From assembly GCF_014698145.1 (NCBI RefSeq), contig NZ_JACJSM010000010.1, forward strand, positions 100,930 to 164,929: DNA of 64,000 bases, read 5' to 3'. This document shows, one piece after another, positions 36,705 through 45,564 of the stretch (position 1 is the stretch's first letter; each line of letters opens with the position of its first letter). The notes beneath the pieces are model-generated. The model was not told the DNA's origin. It saw only the letters and a program-made list of their open reading frames with translations, and did no database searches. The DNA is from Oscillatoria sp. FACHB-1406. Lineage in GTDB: Bacteria; Cyanobacteriota; Cyanobacteriia; Cyanobacteriales; Spirulinaceae. Made by a program: the position numbers and the translations under genes.

Positions 36705-37748
36705 ATGCTAGACGGCGAAACGATGCAGCAAGAATTTGAAGACGAATACGAATATGAAGACGAGTACGAAGGCGACGGCGAAGAATTTTTAGGCGATGCC
36801 CTGAAAGGAGTCGGCGGCGCGCTTGGTTTGTTTGAAGGCGAAGGCGAGTACGAGTACGAATACGAAGATGAGTACGAATACGAGGACGAAAGCGAAGCCT
36901 TTTTTAAAAAATTGCGGAGTTTAGCGAAAAAAGTCGCTCCTATTCTCAAAAAAGTCGCCCCCATCGCGGCTCGCGCTGTCGGAACGGCGATTGGCGGCCC
37001 CGGAGTCGGTCAAGCCCTCGGTTCCCTCGCCGGACAATTGGGCGAATTTGAGGACGAATACGAGTTTGAAGGCGAATTTGAGGACGAGTACGAAACGTCG
37101 GTGCAGCCGGAAGCTTTAGCCGAAGCGCTGGCAGCGATCGCGTCCCAAGTGCAAAGCGAGTACGAAGCAGAAGCCTATACCGGGGCGTTTACCGCTCGAA
37201 TTATCCCCATCCGTTCGGCATCGATGGCTCGCATTTCCCCCAAAATCGTTAAAGGTGCAGCTACCCTAACGCGCACGCTGCGGAAATCGCCCGCAACTCG
37301 TCCTTTAGTTAAAACCGTTCCGACGATTGTTGCCCGCACGGGGCAGAAATTAGCCAAACAAGCCGCTCAAGGACGACCTGTTACCCCCACCACAGCCGCA
37401 AAAGTGATGGCGGGAGAAACGAAAAAGGTGCTGGGCAATCCCATGACTTGCGCCAAAGCGATGGTGCGATCGCAACAAGCAGCGAAGAAGGTTGCGAAAG
37501 CTATACCCGCCAAGCAGTCTGAGTATGAGTACGAATACGAAGGCGAGTGGGAAATTGAACACATGAGTCTGCCCAAAACACGGGGACGTAAAAAGGGCAA
37601 GCCAACTGCTGTGAAGATTAATAATGCGGATATCGCGAGAAAATACAACGAACTTTCAGTTCGAGGTAAGCAGTATGTAGACCAATTTGTGGCGAATTAT
37701 TCAAAGTGGGCTTCAGAGGTGGAGAAAATGCACGCTAAAGAACGTTAG
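36705..37748 (+). CDS. Glu-Tyr repeat protein 1, unknown function
   Basis: 347 residues. Four acidic blocks rich in Glu-Tyr dipeptides (about 10-28, 44-65, 114-130, 272-286) alternate with other modules: a glycine-rich amphipathic helix (29-43, FLGDALKGVGGALGLF), a strongly cationic hydrophobic helix plus glycine zipper (66-113, FFKKLRSLAKKVAPILKKV then GTAIGGPGVGQALGSLAG), a basic Ala/Thr-rich domain (about 164-270) and a C-terminal helix (about 300-347). There is no signal peptide. The 164-270 domain is shared with the next gene. The ATG at 36705 follows TAAGGAG. I do not recognise the family. The alternation of acidic shields and cationic membrane-active-looking helices suggests a self-masked or assembling peptide, which is inference. 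Confidence 0.82.
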   Translation: MLDGETMQQEFEDEYEYEDEYEGDGEEFLGDALKGVGGALGLFEGEGEYEYEYEDEYEYEDESEAFFKKLRSLAKKVAPILKKVAPIAARAVGTAIGGPGVGQALGSLAGQLGEFEDEYEFEGEFEDEYETSVQPEALAEALAAIASQVQSEYEAEAYTGAFTARIIPIRSASMARISPKIVKGAATLTRTLRKSPATRPLVKTVPTIVARTGQKLAKQAAQGRPVTPTTAAKVMAGETKKVLGNPMTCAKAMVRSQQAAKKVAKAIPAKQSEYEYEYEGEWEIEHMSLPKTRGRKKGKPTAVKINNADIARKYNELSVRGKQYVDQFVANYSKWASEVEKMHAKER

Positions 37749-37763
37749 GTTTTGTTGAGGTAC

Positions 37764-37798
37764 GAAACCCAACACCAACAATAGATACGTTGGGTTTC
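37764..37798 (+). other. Stem-loop between the two Glu-Tyr repeat genes
   Basis: GAAACCCAAC (37764-37773) and GTTGGGTTTC (37789-37798) form a perfect 10-bp stem with a 15-base loop. No T run follows, so it may be a partial terminator or an mRNA-stabilising hairpin that sets different levels of the two products. Confidence 0.65.
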
Positions 37799-37851
37799 TC
37801 TATCGCTCTACCCAACCTACCCCATGAAATCGAAATTGAGGTCAAAAAACA

Positions 37852-38610
37852 ATGTGTAAGTACAACGGAACCGATCGCGAGTACGAATGCGAATACGCCA
37901 GCGAATACGAAAGCGAGCAATTTTTTCCCCTGTTAGCCCCGCTGCTGGCCAAAGCCGCACCGATCGCCATTAAAGCAGTAGGCGGTTTACTCGGCGGCGG
38001 AAAAAAACGGCGACAGCGCGAATTTGAATTCGAGTACGAGTACGAAGGTGAATACGAAGGCGATCCCTTTATTGGTAATTTGCTGCGCGGATTAGGCAAT
38101 TCCTTCGGACTGGGTGAAGGCGAATACGAGTACGAATACGAGTATGAAACCACACCGATGAGCGAGTACGAAATTGTTATGGAAAATCTGGCGTATCGCG
38201 CCGCCCACAGCGAAAGCGAAGCCGAAGCCGAAGCTTTTTTAGGTGCATTAGTGCCGATGGCAGCGCGATTAATTCCCTCTGCCGCCAAAGCGATTACTTC
38301 CCTTGCCCCCACCTTAGTCCGGGGAGTTTCCCAAATCGGACACGCACTGCACAAAAACCCCACCACTCGCCAACTGTTGCAAACCGCGCCCGATATTTTA
38401 AAAGGAACGGTGCAAACGCTGGCTAATCAAGTGGAACAAGGTCAACCGCTGTCGAGTAAGACGGCATTGCGCGCGCTGGCGGCTAATACTGCCAACGTTT
38501 TGGACAATCCGCAAAAAGTCAAAGCAGCGATGAAAAAATCCCATCGCGCCCAGCATCAAGCTAAAGCGATCGCCAGTCGCAATGGCAAACGCAGCCGCGT
38601 TCCCGCCTAA
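37852..38610 (+). CDS. Glu-Tyr repeat protein 2, paralogue of the preceding gene
   Basis: 252 residues. Modules in order: acidic Glu-Tyr block (about 9-22), hydrophobic helix with glycine zipper (24-50, FFPLLAPLLAKAAPIAIKAVG), basic KKRRQR, Glu-Phe/Glu-Tyr block (57-70), a glycine-rich helix (73-88, FIGNLLRGLGNSFGLG), another Glu-Tyr block (89-99) and a basic helical domain (about 128-240) matching residues 164-270 of protein 1 (shared R-L-I-P, K-N-P-T-T-R, GQPLSSKTA, LDNPQKVKAAM-like text). Compared with protein 1 the two helix modules are in swapped order. The ATG at 37852 follows TTGAGG. Function unknown. Confidence 0.82.
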   Translation: MCKYNGTDREYECEYASEYESEQFFPLLAPLLAKAAPIAIKAVGGLLGGGKKRRQREFEFEYEYEGEYEGDPFIGNLLRGLGNSFGLGEGEYEYEYEYETTPMSEYEIVMENLAYRAAHSESEAEAEAFLGALVPMAARLIPSAAKAITSLAPTLVRGVSQIGHALHKNPTTRQLLQTAPDILKGTVQTLANQVEQGQPLSSKTALRALAANTANVLDNPQKVKAAMKKSHRAQHQAKAIASRNGKRSRVPA

Positions 38611-39994
38611 AAATATCCCCTTGCCGATCGCGCCCTTATTTGCCATGAACGGACTTTTGAAAACCCCGACGCGCTCCTTTGAAGCTTGGGATAAGGACTT
38701 ACTGCCCGTCCATCGACCCGCTGCCGATGGCTTCGTCGAACCGCCCAATTTAGACCCCTGGTTGCGCGTGCAAGCGCTGAATACCGTCCGCCACGCCGCC
38801 GCCCTGCGTCCCTTCCTGCGGAACGAGTTTGGGACGGAACCCGCAAGCCCCAGCGACGCACACATCGATGCAGCCAATCAATTGATCGAAAATTTGCGAT
38901 CGCAGTTGCGAGTCATGTCGCGGGAAATCAGCGATAGCGCGCGGGCGGCGATCGCGCAACCGGAAATCGATCGCTTGCAAGACCTACTGATGCGGAAAGA
39001 GCGATCGCACGATTGGGTACAAGCGATCGAACAAATCTGGGATTTCTACTTCGAGTTGTTCGGACAGCGGCAAAGTCGTTTCGGCAATTGGCTGCTGGGG
39101 TGCGATCGCATCGCCCTCGACTGCTACCAAGACGTTTTTATGGGGCTGGGTTGTGCGAAATCCGTCCCCGCCCCCGCGCCCTTTTCGTACATGAAAACAG
39201 GTTTCGGCCCCGCCACCTTCCGACGCGGTATTGCGCTAACCAAACTCAGCAAGCAGATCAATCCCTTTCCCTTGATTCAACTTCCTTATCACCGTTTGGT
39301 CAACCCTTGGACGTTGGGCGCGGTTCTGCACGAAGTTTCCCATAACTTGCAGACCGATTTGAATCTGCGGCAAACCATTCCCAACGCGATCGCGCGGCGG
39401 CTGTTACAAGCGGGAATGAGTCCAGCGATCGCTAAAACCTGGAGTCGCTGGCACAGCGAAACCTTCGCCGATATGTCCGGTTTGCTTCTCGGCGGGCCGC
39501 ATATCGTCGCCTCCCTCATGGATATCGCCGCACGCGGCCCCCGCAGCACTTTACACTTCCATCCCGGCGCGGTGCATCCCACGCCTTACCTGCGGGTTTT
39601 CATCAGCACCGAACTGTTGCGCCGTATGGGATTTCCCAAAGCGGCCAGTAACTACCAGCGCCTCTGGGAACGCCTGTATCCCAACCCCCGCGCCGGGACA
39701 ATTCCCGCCCAATTTTTGGAAAGTTTCGGCAAAGCGCACAAACTAGTCGTCGATACCATCTGCTTTACGCCCTACAAGGAATTGGGCAATAAAACCCTCG
39801 CCGAAGTGACGGGATTTAAGCCGCAACATCAGCGAATGATTGCGGAAGCGGGCGAACGGTTAGCGGCGGGGAACGATCCGGGGATTATTCCCGAACGGTT
39901 TTTGATTGGGGCTTCGCGATCGGCGTTGGATCGGCGCTTGGCGGAACCGAAAATCATTACCCAAAATTTCTACAAAGCATTGGAACGAAGATAA
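38582..39994 (+). CDS. Predicted zinc metallopeptidase (HExxH gluzincin-like) of the Glu-Tyr cluster
   Basis: 470 residues. The zinc signature HEVSH occurs in LGAVLHEVSHNLQTDL (about residue 258), and about 50 residues later SETFADMSGLLLGG supplies a candidate third ligand in an E-x-x-A-D setting, as in gluzincins. No signal peptide or other known domain is seen, so it may act in the cytosol, plausibly on the two Glu-Tyr proteins. The frame overlaps the end of the preceding gene by 29 bases; an alternative ATG at 38645 (MNGLLKTPTRSFEAWD) avoids overlap. Neither start has a clear ribosome site. Confidence 0.78.
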   Translation: MANAAAFPPKNIPLPIAPLFAMNGLLKTPTRSFEAWDKDLLPVHRPAADGFVEPPNLDPWLRVQALNTVRHAAALRPFLRNEFGTEPASPSDAHIDAANQLIENLRSQLRVMSREISDSARAAIAQPEIDRLQDLLMRKERSHDWVQAIEQIWDFYFELFGQRQSRFGNWLLGCDRIALDCYQDVFMGLGCAKSVPAPAPFSYMKTGFGPATFRRGIALTKLSKQINPFPLIQLPYHRLVNPWTLGAVLHEVSHNLQTDLNLRQTIPNAIARRLLQAGMSPAIAKTWSRWHSETFADMSGLLLGGPHIVASLMDIAARGPRSTLHFHPGAVHPTPYLRVFISTELLRRMGFPKAASNYQRLWERLYPNPRAGTIPAQFLESFGKAHKLVVDTICFTPYKELGNKTLAEVTGFKPQHQRMIAEAGERLAAGNDPGIIPERFLIGASRSALDRRLAEPKIITQNFYKALERR

Positions 39995-40037
39995 ATCGAT
40001 TTTGGCTGAATCCAAAATCTTACAAGGAGTAAGAATT

Positions 40038-41891
40038 ATGACAACGTATCGCATTCGCGGTTTGGTTGTTACCAAAGAAATTGTAACCCTGCAATTGTTG
40101 ACACAAAAAACACCAGACCAGCAAAAACAATTAGACCAAGCGGTGAGAAACCACACTTCAGGTCTCTGGGTCGAAATCTGGGACAAAGACGAGCGATTTG
40201 ACGATCGCCTCGGTCGAGCAAAAACAGATTCCTACGGCTTCTTTGAGATTGAATTTACAAAAGATGCTTTTCGACAAGAACCTTACGAAATGGACGACCT
40301 CCCCGATCTTTTCTTCAGAGTTTATCAGGGAAAACAACTTCTGTTTAGCAGCGAAGGAGAGGTCGAGATCGGGGAATTTAAGAACAACCGATGGGAATCG
40401 ACGGTAAAGTCAGAAGGAGTGACCTGGAATTGGCAAGATTGGGATGCTAATACAAGTTTAAAATTCCCGGTTCCGCAGTTTTCTGTCGCAGACAAAAACT
40501 TTACTTCTAATGACAATGATAGCAGCGAGACAACTTATGCGATTCAGGTCTATGAAACTTGGATAATTCCTGATGTCCTCGACCGCGAAATTCCCAGCTT
40601 TCCTCTAATCGAAGATACTTGGGAAAACCAAGTGATCGATGTATTACCCACCTTAGACCAAGTAGAGCGCTCTGGCTACCGAACTGCGGTAACAACCTCG
40701 GACGGTTCGGGAGGGACGTTACAACAAATTGTAGACAGTGCCTTAAGTCAAGTGTTGAGCCGGTCTTCCAAAGAAGATCCCAAAGCGTTTGTTGCCTCCC
40801 TCACGAAAGCGTTTACGCCCCAAGAAACCAACGGACGCACCGATTATATCTGGACTCCCTGCACTTATAGCACCGTCCAAACCGAACTCGGCGGTGCAGT
40901 GAGTGGCGCGCAGGCGAGCCTTTACCATCGCGCGAAAGCAGCTTTAAATGAAATGCTGCCGCTGTTGGATAAACTTTATCCCTTGAATGCCGTTGTAGAC
41001 CCGCAAAATATGGAAGCGGCGCGTGCGATTTTCCGCACGGAAGTCGTTGAATTGGTCAACGAACTCGGCACTCAAGGCGGCCCTCGCGCTCAGCGGGTTG
41101 ATAGTTTATTCCAAATGCTTATCGGCAATGTTGGGCCTGAAGACCCCTACGAAATTGTCGGCGGTCAAATGCGAGAGTTAGCCGATATTTTTGGACTCAA
41201 CCGCGCCAATGTAAACACGGTTGAGGAAGAACAAAATTACGGCAATTACCTGATTATTCGGGACTATTTAGTTTCTCTGAGAGGAAGTTGGAAGACTTAC
41301 AGCGAAAATTCTGGGGCGGGTGCGTTTGTCGGTTCGCAACTGGTGTTGTTATCTCAAGCGCTGTCAGTGGTTGCGGAATCGGTTCAGGAAGTTTATCGGA
41401 TTATGGATCTCGTTTTCCTGGGGTCGGCAGAACGGCAATCGGTGTGGATTGACTTTACGAAAACCAAAGTCAAGCTCTCGAACAATACCCCTCCAACTTA
41501 TGGTACGTCTAGCTATCTACCGCCGGGACAATTCCCGCTTCCCGATGGCACGCTTTATACCAAGGGACTGCAACTAACCCCAGCGATGACGGTTGAAGGA
41601 TTGCTGTCTTGGGTAATGCGATTTGCAACGCAAGAAGGGCCGGCATTGGCGAGATCTGGCGGCAAAATTGGGATTGCGCGATCGCTAAAAGATACGGCAG
41701 ATCGACTCACCATTTTGGTGCAAGCCGCATCGTTTGTTCCCGTTCCCAATAGTGCCTATCGTCGCGCGGGAGTAACGCGATCGTTCAAAGATTTAGCGTT
41801 CCAACTCTATCAAGTGAAACGGTTGGCGCAGGAGTTAATTCCGCCGATTACTTCTTTGCGCGCGATTGATGCAGGCGATCTCAATAGATAA
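40038..41891 (+). CDS. Large protein with N-terminal transthyretin-like domain, unknown function
   Basis: 617 residues. Residues about 1-110 look like a transthyretin or prealbumin-like beta sandwich: TYRIRGLVV, GLWVEIWDKDERFDDRLGRAKTDSYGFFEIEF, DLFFRVYQGKQLLFSS. The rest is mainly helical, with a heptad-like part about 265-480 and no motif I know. No signal peptide or membrane helix. The ATG at 40038 follows AAGGAG; the frame extends further upstream into the preceding gene. It is the fourth gene of the cluster, 43 bases after the peptidase gene. Confidence 0.75.
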   Translation: MTTYRIRGLVVTKEIVTLQLLTQKTPDQQKQLDQAVRNHTSGLWVEIWDKDERFDDRLGRAKTDSYGFFEIEFTKDAFRQEPYEMDDLPDLFFRVYQGKQLLFSSEGEVEIGEFKNNRWESTVKSEGVTWNWQDWDANTSLKFPVPQFSVADKNFTSNDNDSSETTYAIQVYETWIIPDVLDREIPSFPLIEDTWENQVIDVLPTLDQVERSGYRTAVTTSDGSGGTLQQIVDSALSQVLSRSSKEDPKAFVASLTKAFTPQETNGRTDYIWTPCTYSTVQTELGGAVSGAQASLYHRAKAALNEMLPLLDKLYPLNAVVDPQNMEAARAIFRTEVVELVNELGTQGGPRAQRVDSLFQMLIGNVGPEDPYEIVGGQMRELADIFGLNRANVNTVEEEQNYGNYLIIRDYLVSLRGSWKTYSENSGAGAFVGSQLVLLSQALSVVAESVQEVYRIMDLVFLGSAERQSVWIDFTKTKVKLSNNTPPTYGTSSYLPPGQFPLPDGTLYTKGLQLTPAMTVEGLLSWVMRFATQEGPALARSGGKIGIARSLKDTADRLTILVQAASFVPVPNSAYRRAGVTRSFKDLAFQLYQVKRLAQELIPPITSLRAIDAGDLNR

Positions 41892-42003
41892 TCGCTGACT
41901 CTCGCTCTTGTCTTCCGGAAAACACTAAGATTTTTCCCCTAAACCATCCGAACTATTAGCACCCAAGATCGCCCGACTTAGTAGGGTAGGAGACTTAATT
42001 ATC

Positions 42004-43152
42004 ATGTCAAAGAACGGAGAAAATCATAGCTTACAAGAACGCCTCGCGGCCCTCAAAGAAACCCTCGTAGACCAATTGGGGCCGCAACTGGTACAAAACC
42101 CGCAACTCGCCGACGTACTCACCCAACAAATCGAGGATATGCTGGCGCGAGTTGTAACCGAGGAAATGAAAGCGCCCGCCCCGCCGGATGGCGGTTTTGC
42201 CGAACTAATCGGCATTGGCAACGAAGCAGCCCCGAAAGTGAGCGAAACGCGCTTGCCGCAGGATGTTGAGGGGTATGACGAACAAGTGGCGAGCGATCGC
42301 ATCCTCGCTGTTGCCGATCTCTACTACCTCTACCAGCACGAAAAAGTCGGCGTATTTCGCGCTGTCAAGAAACTCCAAGAACTGTTCAACGCCGGTGCAG
42401 TTCGCCTTTCCAGCGGCGATGGCGCTTATGGGTTGTACCGCTTCGATCGCCGCAGCATCCTGCGTTATACCTACAAGCAACGGATGCAAACCTATCGCCG
42501 CGTCTTCGGTTACACCACCGTCCCGCCGATGCGCAGCGCCAAACCGAATACACAATTTCATGGGTTATTCGTGCAATTTGTCAACAATGTCGCCGAATTT
42601 TGGCGCGACAAACGCATCTCTGACGTGATTCGCGAACGCGCCTTCGATCCCAGTTTTGGCAGTATTGCCACGGTGCGGCGGGCGGGTTTAGATCTGCGAA
42701 ATAATCTGAAATGGTCGTCCTACGGTCACGTCAATGTTTTCCGCATTGAAGCACTGCAATTGCTCGAAGAATCGTTCAAGATTCTCGGTGCAGAAGACGT
42801 TAGAAAACTCTTCGGGGCGGATAATGCTTGGGATGTCCTAGAAGAAATTATGCTGCGTTATTTCAACGAAGATGTTAATGCTTCCCAGCGCCATCGCTTA
42901 GCCACTTCCGGACGCAGTATTATTCGCTGGTTGGCGCATAAATACATCCTCAACAGTTCGCGCGCTGAATTTGAAGCTTTGCTGCGAGAAATTGCCGATT
43001 CCGTCGAAGAATGGCTCACCAGTGCGGAAACATTGGGCATTGCTTATCGGGGACATACGCAGCGAGTGGTAGCGTTTGAACCGCGCGGAAATGGCGCACC
43101 CGAAGGGATCCGCTTCGCGGATCGCCCTTTGAAAAGAGTCGAGCAAGGGTAA
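42004..43152 (+). CDS. Helical protein of unknown function, last gene of the Glu-Tyr cluster
   Basis: 382 residues. A coiled-coil-like N terminus (about 5-60) precedes a linker and a basic helical core with YLYQHEKVGVFRAVKKLQELFNAGAVRL, YGLYRFDRRSILRYTYKQRM and FWRDKRISDVIRERAFDPSFGS. The end is basic. No signal peptide, membrane helix or recognised domain. The ATG at 42004 follows TAGGAG about 12 bases upstream. It lies 112 bases after the transthyretin-like gene in the same direction. Confidence 0.72.
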   Translation: MSKNGENHSLQERLAALKETLVDQLGPQLVQNPQLADVLTQQIEDMLARVVTEEMKAPAPPDGGFAELIGIGNEAAPKVSETRLPQDVEGYDEQVASDRILAVADLYYLYQHEKVGVFRAVKKLQELFNAGAVRLSSGDGAYGLYRFDRRSILRYTYKQRMQTYRRVFGYTTVPPMRSAKPNTQFHGLFVQFVNNVAEFWRDKRISDVIRERAFDPSFGSIATVRRAGLDLRNNLKWSSYGHVNVFRIEALQLLEESFKILGAEDVRKLFGADNAWDVLEEIMLRYFNEDVNASQRHRLATSGRSIIRWLAHKYILNSSRAEFEALLREIADSVEEWLTSAETLGIAYRGHTQRVVAFEPRGNGAPEGIRFADRPLKRVEQG

Positions 43153-43605
43153 CTTTAGTAAGGTGGGCATTGCCCACCATTAGTTTTGAAACTTACACAA
43201 AACTCACTTTTTGCTATCGACAACATTTGATAAGACGCTTTTAGCAAGAGAGCGGGAATATCGTAGAAACTTCCCAAATGTATTCAGCCATTTAAACGAT
43301 ACTGAAATGGAAGATTTAACAGCAAGTTATGGGTAAGAGCGCGATCGCAATTCCCAGAAAACACACGCGATTGCTATCGCTTTCGATAACTCAATCCCCA
43401 ACTTACGATCGCTCGCCGATCGTCCAAAGGAGCGATCGCGCGCCCCTACCTAAAGCCCAGCGCGAATCTGTTTCAATACCTCCACTACGTCGTACAGATT
43501 ATTCTGGCGCGGCTGAGTCAATAAATGGCTCTACCGAACGTTGACAGCGATCGCGCAATGGTGAATAGTGAACGGTTGAGGCTGTAGTGCTACCTAATTT
43601 ATTCG
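43153..43605. other. 453-base gene-free stretch after the Glu-Tyr cluster
   Basis: It contains the palindrome GGTGGGCA/TGCCCACC (43162-43178), which may end the cluster transcript although the following T run is weak. HIP1 octamers and AGTGAATAGTGAACGG-like repeats follow. On the minus strand a short frame near 43455-43530 reads as a possible C-terminal gene scrap but is too short to support. Confidence 0.5.
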
Positions 43606-44388
43606 ATGAAAGTTGCAACTTGGAATGTCAATTCGATTCGGACTCGCCAGCAAATTGTTGCGGACTGGTTGAGGAAAAATGCTATCGATGTTCTCTGCTT
43701 GCAGGAGACAAAGGTTGTTGATGAGATATTCCCGCGATCGCTCTTTGAGGAGTTGGGCTATCATCTCTATGTTGCCGGTCAAAAATCTTATAACGGCGTT
43801 GCGATTTTGAGTCGGGAACCGTTGCAAGACGTTAAAGTTGGCTTTGCTACGGTGTTGGGGGATGAGTTAGCGGAGTTTGACGAGCAAAAACGAGTGCTGT
43901 GCGGGTCTACTGCACAAAATGTGAAATTTGTCAACTTATACGTGCCGAATGGTTCGGCGGTGGGGAGTGACAAGTACGATTACAAGTTGCGCTGGTTAAA
44001 GGTGCTGCGGCAATATCTGCGTTCGCTGCGGGAGACGGGAGCGGAACTATGCGTCTGCGGGGATTTTAATATTGCGCTGGAAGATCGCGATATTTATCAG
44101 CCGAAGAAGGACAATCATATTATGGCTTCGCCTGCGGAACGAGAAGCGTTGCGAGAAGTGCTGGAAGTGGGGCTGCGGGATGCGTTTCGCAAGTTTACGG
44201 CGGAGGGGGGACATTTTAGTTGGTGGGATTACCGTCAAGCGGGGTTCGAGCGCGATCGCGGCTGGCGCATCGACCATCACTACCTTACGCCCCAATTGTA
44301 CGATCGCGCGGTCGGTTGTGCGATCGATGTTGCTCCGCGCGCTTTGCCCCAACCGAGCGACCATACCCCAGTGGTGGTTGAATTTTAA
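43606..44388 (+). CDS. xth: Exodeoxyribonuclease III
   Basis: 260 residues. It is an AP endonuclease and 3'-to-5' exonuclease of base excision repair. The family motifs are ATWNVNSIRTR, CLQETKV (catalytic Glu), NLYVPNG, GDFNIAL (Asp/Asn) and the terminal RIDHHYLT and PSDHTPVVV (catalytic Asp-His). The ATG at 43606 gives MKVATWNVNSI, the normal N terminus. Confidence 0.95.
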   Translation: MKVATWNVNSIRTRQQIVADWLRKNAIDVLCLQETKVVDEIFPRSLFEELGYHLYVAGQKSYNGVAILSREPLQDVKVGFATVLGDELAEFDEQKRVLCGSTAQNVKFVNLYVPNGSAVGSDKYDYKLRWLKVLRQYLRSLRETGAELCVCGDFNIALEDRDIYQPKKDNHIMASPAEREALREVLEVGLRDAFRKFTAEGGHFSWWDYRQAGFERDRGWRIDHHYLTPQLYDRAVGCAIDVAPRALPQPSDHTPVVVEF

Positions 44389-44534
44389 CCCGTAAACTGT
44401 CTCGATAGCATCAAAATAGCAACCGCGATCGCGAAATAACCAAACTCTTTTTCCAGTTGCTTGACTTCAATCAATGGGTTCAAATAAGCTCCCAGCAACA
44501 TTCCCAGACTCGCCACGCTGGTAAATGTCACTTT
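44385..44534 (-). pseudogene. 3' fragment of a TauE/SafE-type sulfite exporter gene
   Basis: Only about 49 residues are preserved: KVTFTSVASLGMLLGAYLN, then EVKQLEKEFGYFAIAVAILML. This resembles the last helices of TauE/SafE permeases, which normally have around 250 residues. The upstream sequence up to the rhodanese gene shows no matching coding sequence. It is at the end of the rhodanese operon, the usual place for this gene in persulfide-detoxification operons. Confidence 0.5.
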
Positions 44535-44613
44535 TGTCGCCCTCTCCCTAAATCCCTCTCTCTCCCAATTTTGGGCGAGGGGATGATGGCGATCGCGTCG
44601 CAAGTTTGACTTG

Positions 44614-45138
44614 CTACCGATTCCAAGGCATTCTGGCGAGCAGCATTCCGAGAGTGCAGGTGTCTGTAATACCGGCAAAAATCAATCCACAACCGACAAA
44701 TCCACTCAAAATCAAAAATCCCGGCGATACAAATGCACCTAAAGCCGTTCCAATGACTACGAGCGAACCGGCAGCAATTTGAACTTGGCGCATCAAACTG
44801 ATGGGTGCTTTTTTATCAATTTCTGTGGGATAACCCATTGCTTTCCAGGACAGTAGCCCGCCGTCTAAATGCTTGATTTCGCTGCGACTTCTGGCAATTA
44901 ATTTCTCTGCGGCACGCGCCGAACGATTGCCGGTTTGACAGTAAAGGACTATTGTTTTTTCAGGGTTATTGGGGACATTGGTAACATCGAATCTTGACAA
45001 AGAAATTAGAGTTGAATTTGGGATTTTTTCGCCAGCGTGTTCTGCGGGTTCGCGAACATCGATGAGGGTGACAACTTCGCGATCGAGCAGTTGTTTTAGC
45101 GAGACTGCATCGATAGTTTTTAAGCGCGTTTGAGTCAT
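44614..45138 (-). CDS. Rhodanese-like protein with C-terminal DUF2892 membrane part
   Basis: 174 residues. The rhodanese domain (about 5-105) has the active-site loop YCQTGNRSAR with the catalytic Cys, and LIDVREPAEHAGEKIP. Two hydrophobic segments follow (about 120-165) ending CTLGMLLARMPWN, a DUF2892 signature. It probably moves sulfane sulfur from glutathione persulfide at the membrane. It lies downstream of the truncated ETHE1-like gene and an ArsR regulator on the same strand. Confidence 0.88.
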   Translation of the reverse strand: MTQTRLKTIDAVSLKQLLDREVVTLIDVREPAEHAGEKIPNSTLISLSRFDVTNVPNNPEKTIVLYCQTGNRSARAAEKLIARSRSEIKHLDGGLLSWKAMGYPTEIDKKAPISLMRQVQIAAGSLVVIGTALGAFVSPGFLILSGFVGCGLIFAGITDTCTLGMLLARMPWNR

Positions 45139-45191
45139 GTTTTTTGGGTTAAATCAAAGGAATTGTTAGGAGGGAGAACCTGAATTGCGCA

Positions 45192-45440
45192 TTACGAACG
45201 ATCGATACGCTTAATGGGCAACTGGAACTTTCCCGCATTGTTGATTGGCAGGACTGCTTCCATATGAACGTGCGTTTCTAAGCAGTATTTCAAGTTTAAG
45301 CCGAGTTCTTCGAGCAGTTTGATGTCGCGATCGACTTGTTCGACGACGGGATCGATAAGGGCGGCTTCTTTGCTATTTAAGTCTGCAATTAAGTAGGTAT
45401 ACGTCCAAGTCTCTTCATCAAAGAGTTGACGAAATAACAT
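45192..45440 (-). pseudogene. Truncated ETHE1-like persulfide dioxygenase (metallo-beta-lactamase fold)
   Basis: 82 residues remain. The start MLFRQLFDEETWTYTYLIAD and IDPVVEQVDRDIKLLEELGL and CLETHVH match ETHE1-like enzymes, but the protein breaks off where the metal motif H-x-H-x-D-H should follow: here HVHMEAVLP. Intact enzymes have about 230 residues, so most of the metal centre and C-terminal half are missing. Only 53 bases separate it from rhodanese, so an internal deletion is likely. Confidence 0.75.
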
Positions 45441-45564
45441 GATTTTTGACCTCGTTGGTGGGTTTGGGAGGGTGGATGCTGAGATTTACGAAAGGAACGC
45501 GCTCGATTTTTCTCCAGCATTATGTGGCTCCTTGAGTGGCGCGATCGCTCTCCCTTTAAATATA

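Noticed and set aside
36578..36964. Minus-strand ORF with Ser-Tyr repeats opposite the first Glu-Tyr gene (and 37842-38366 opposite the second)
   Set aside because: It is the antisense image of the Glu-Tyr codons (GAA/TAC read backwards give Ser-Tyr). The plus-strand genes have ribosome sites, paralogy and sensible domains.
36705..43152. Extracellular contractile injection system or phage tail island
   Set aside because: No sheath, tube, baseplate, spike or AAA ATPase gene is present in the cluster or nearby.
43455..43530. Minus-strand frame ending QNNLYDVVEVLKQIRAGL
   Set aside because: It looks a little like a gene end but is under 30 residues with a stop just upstream and no supporting context.
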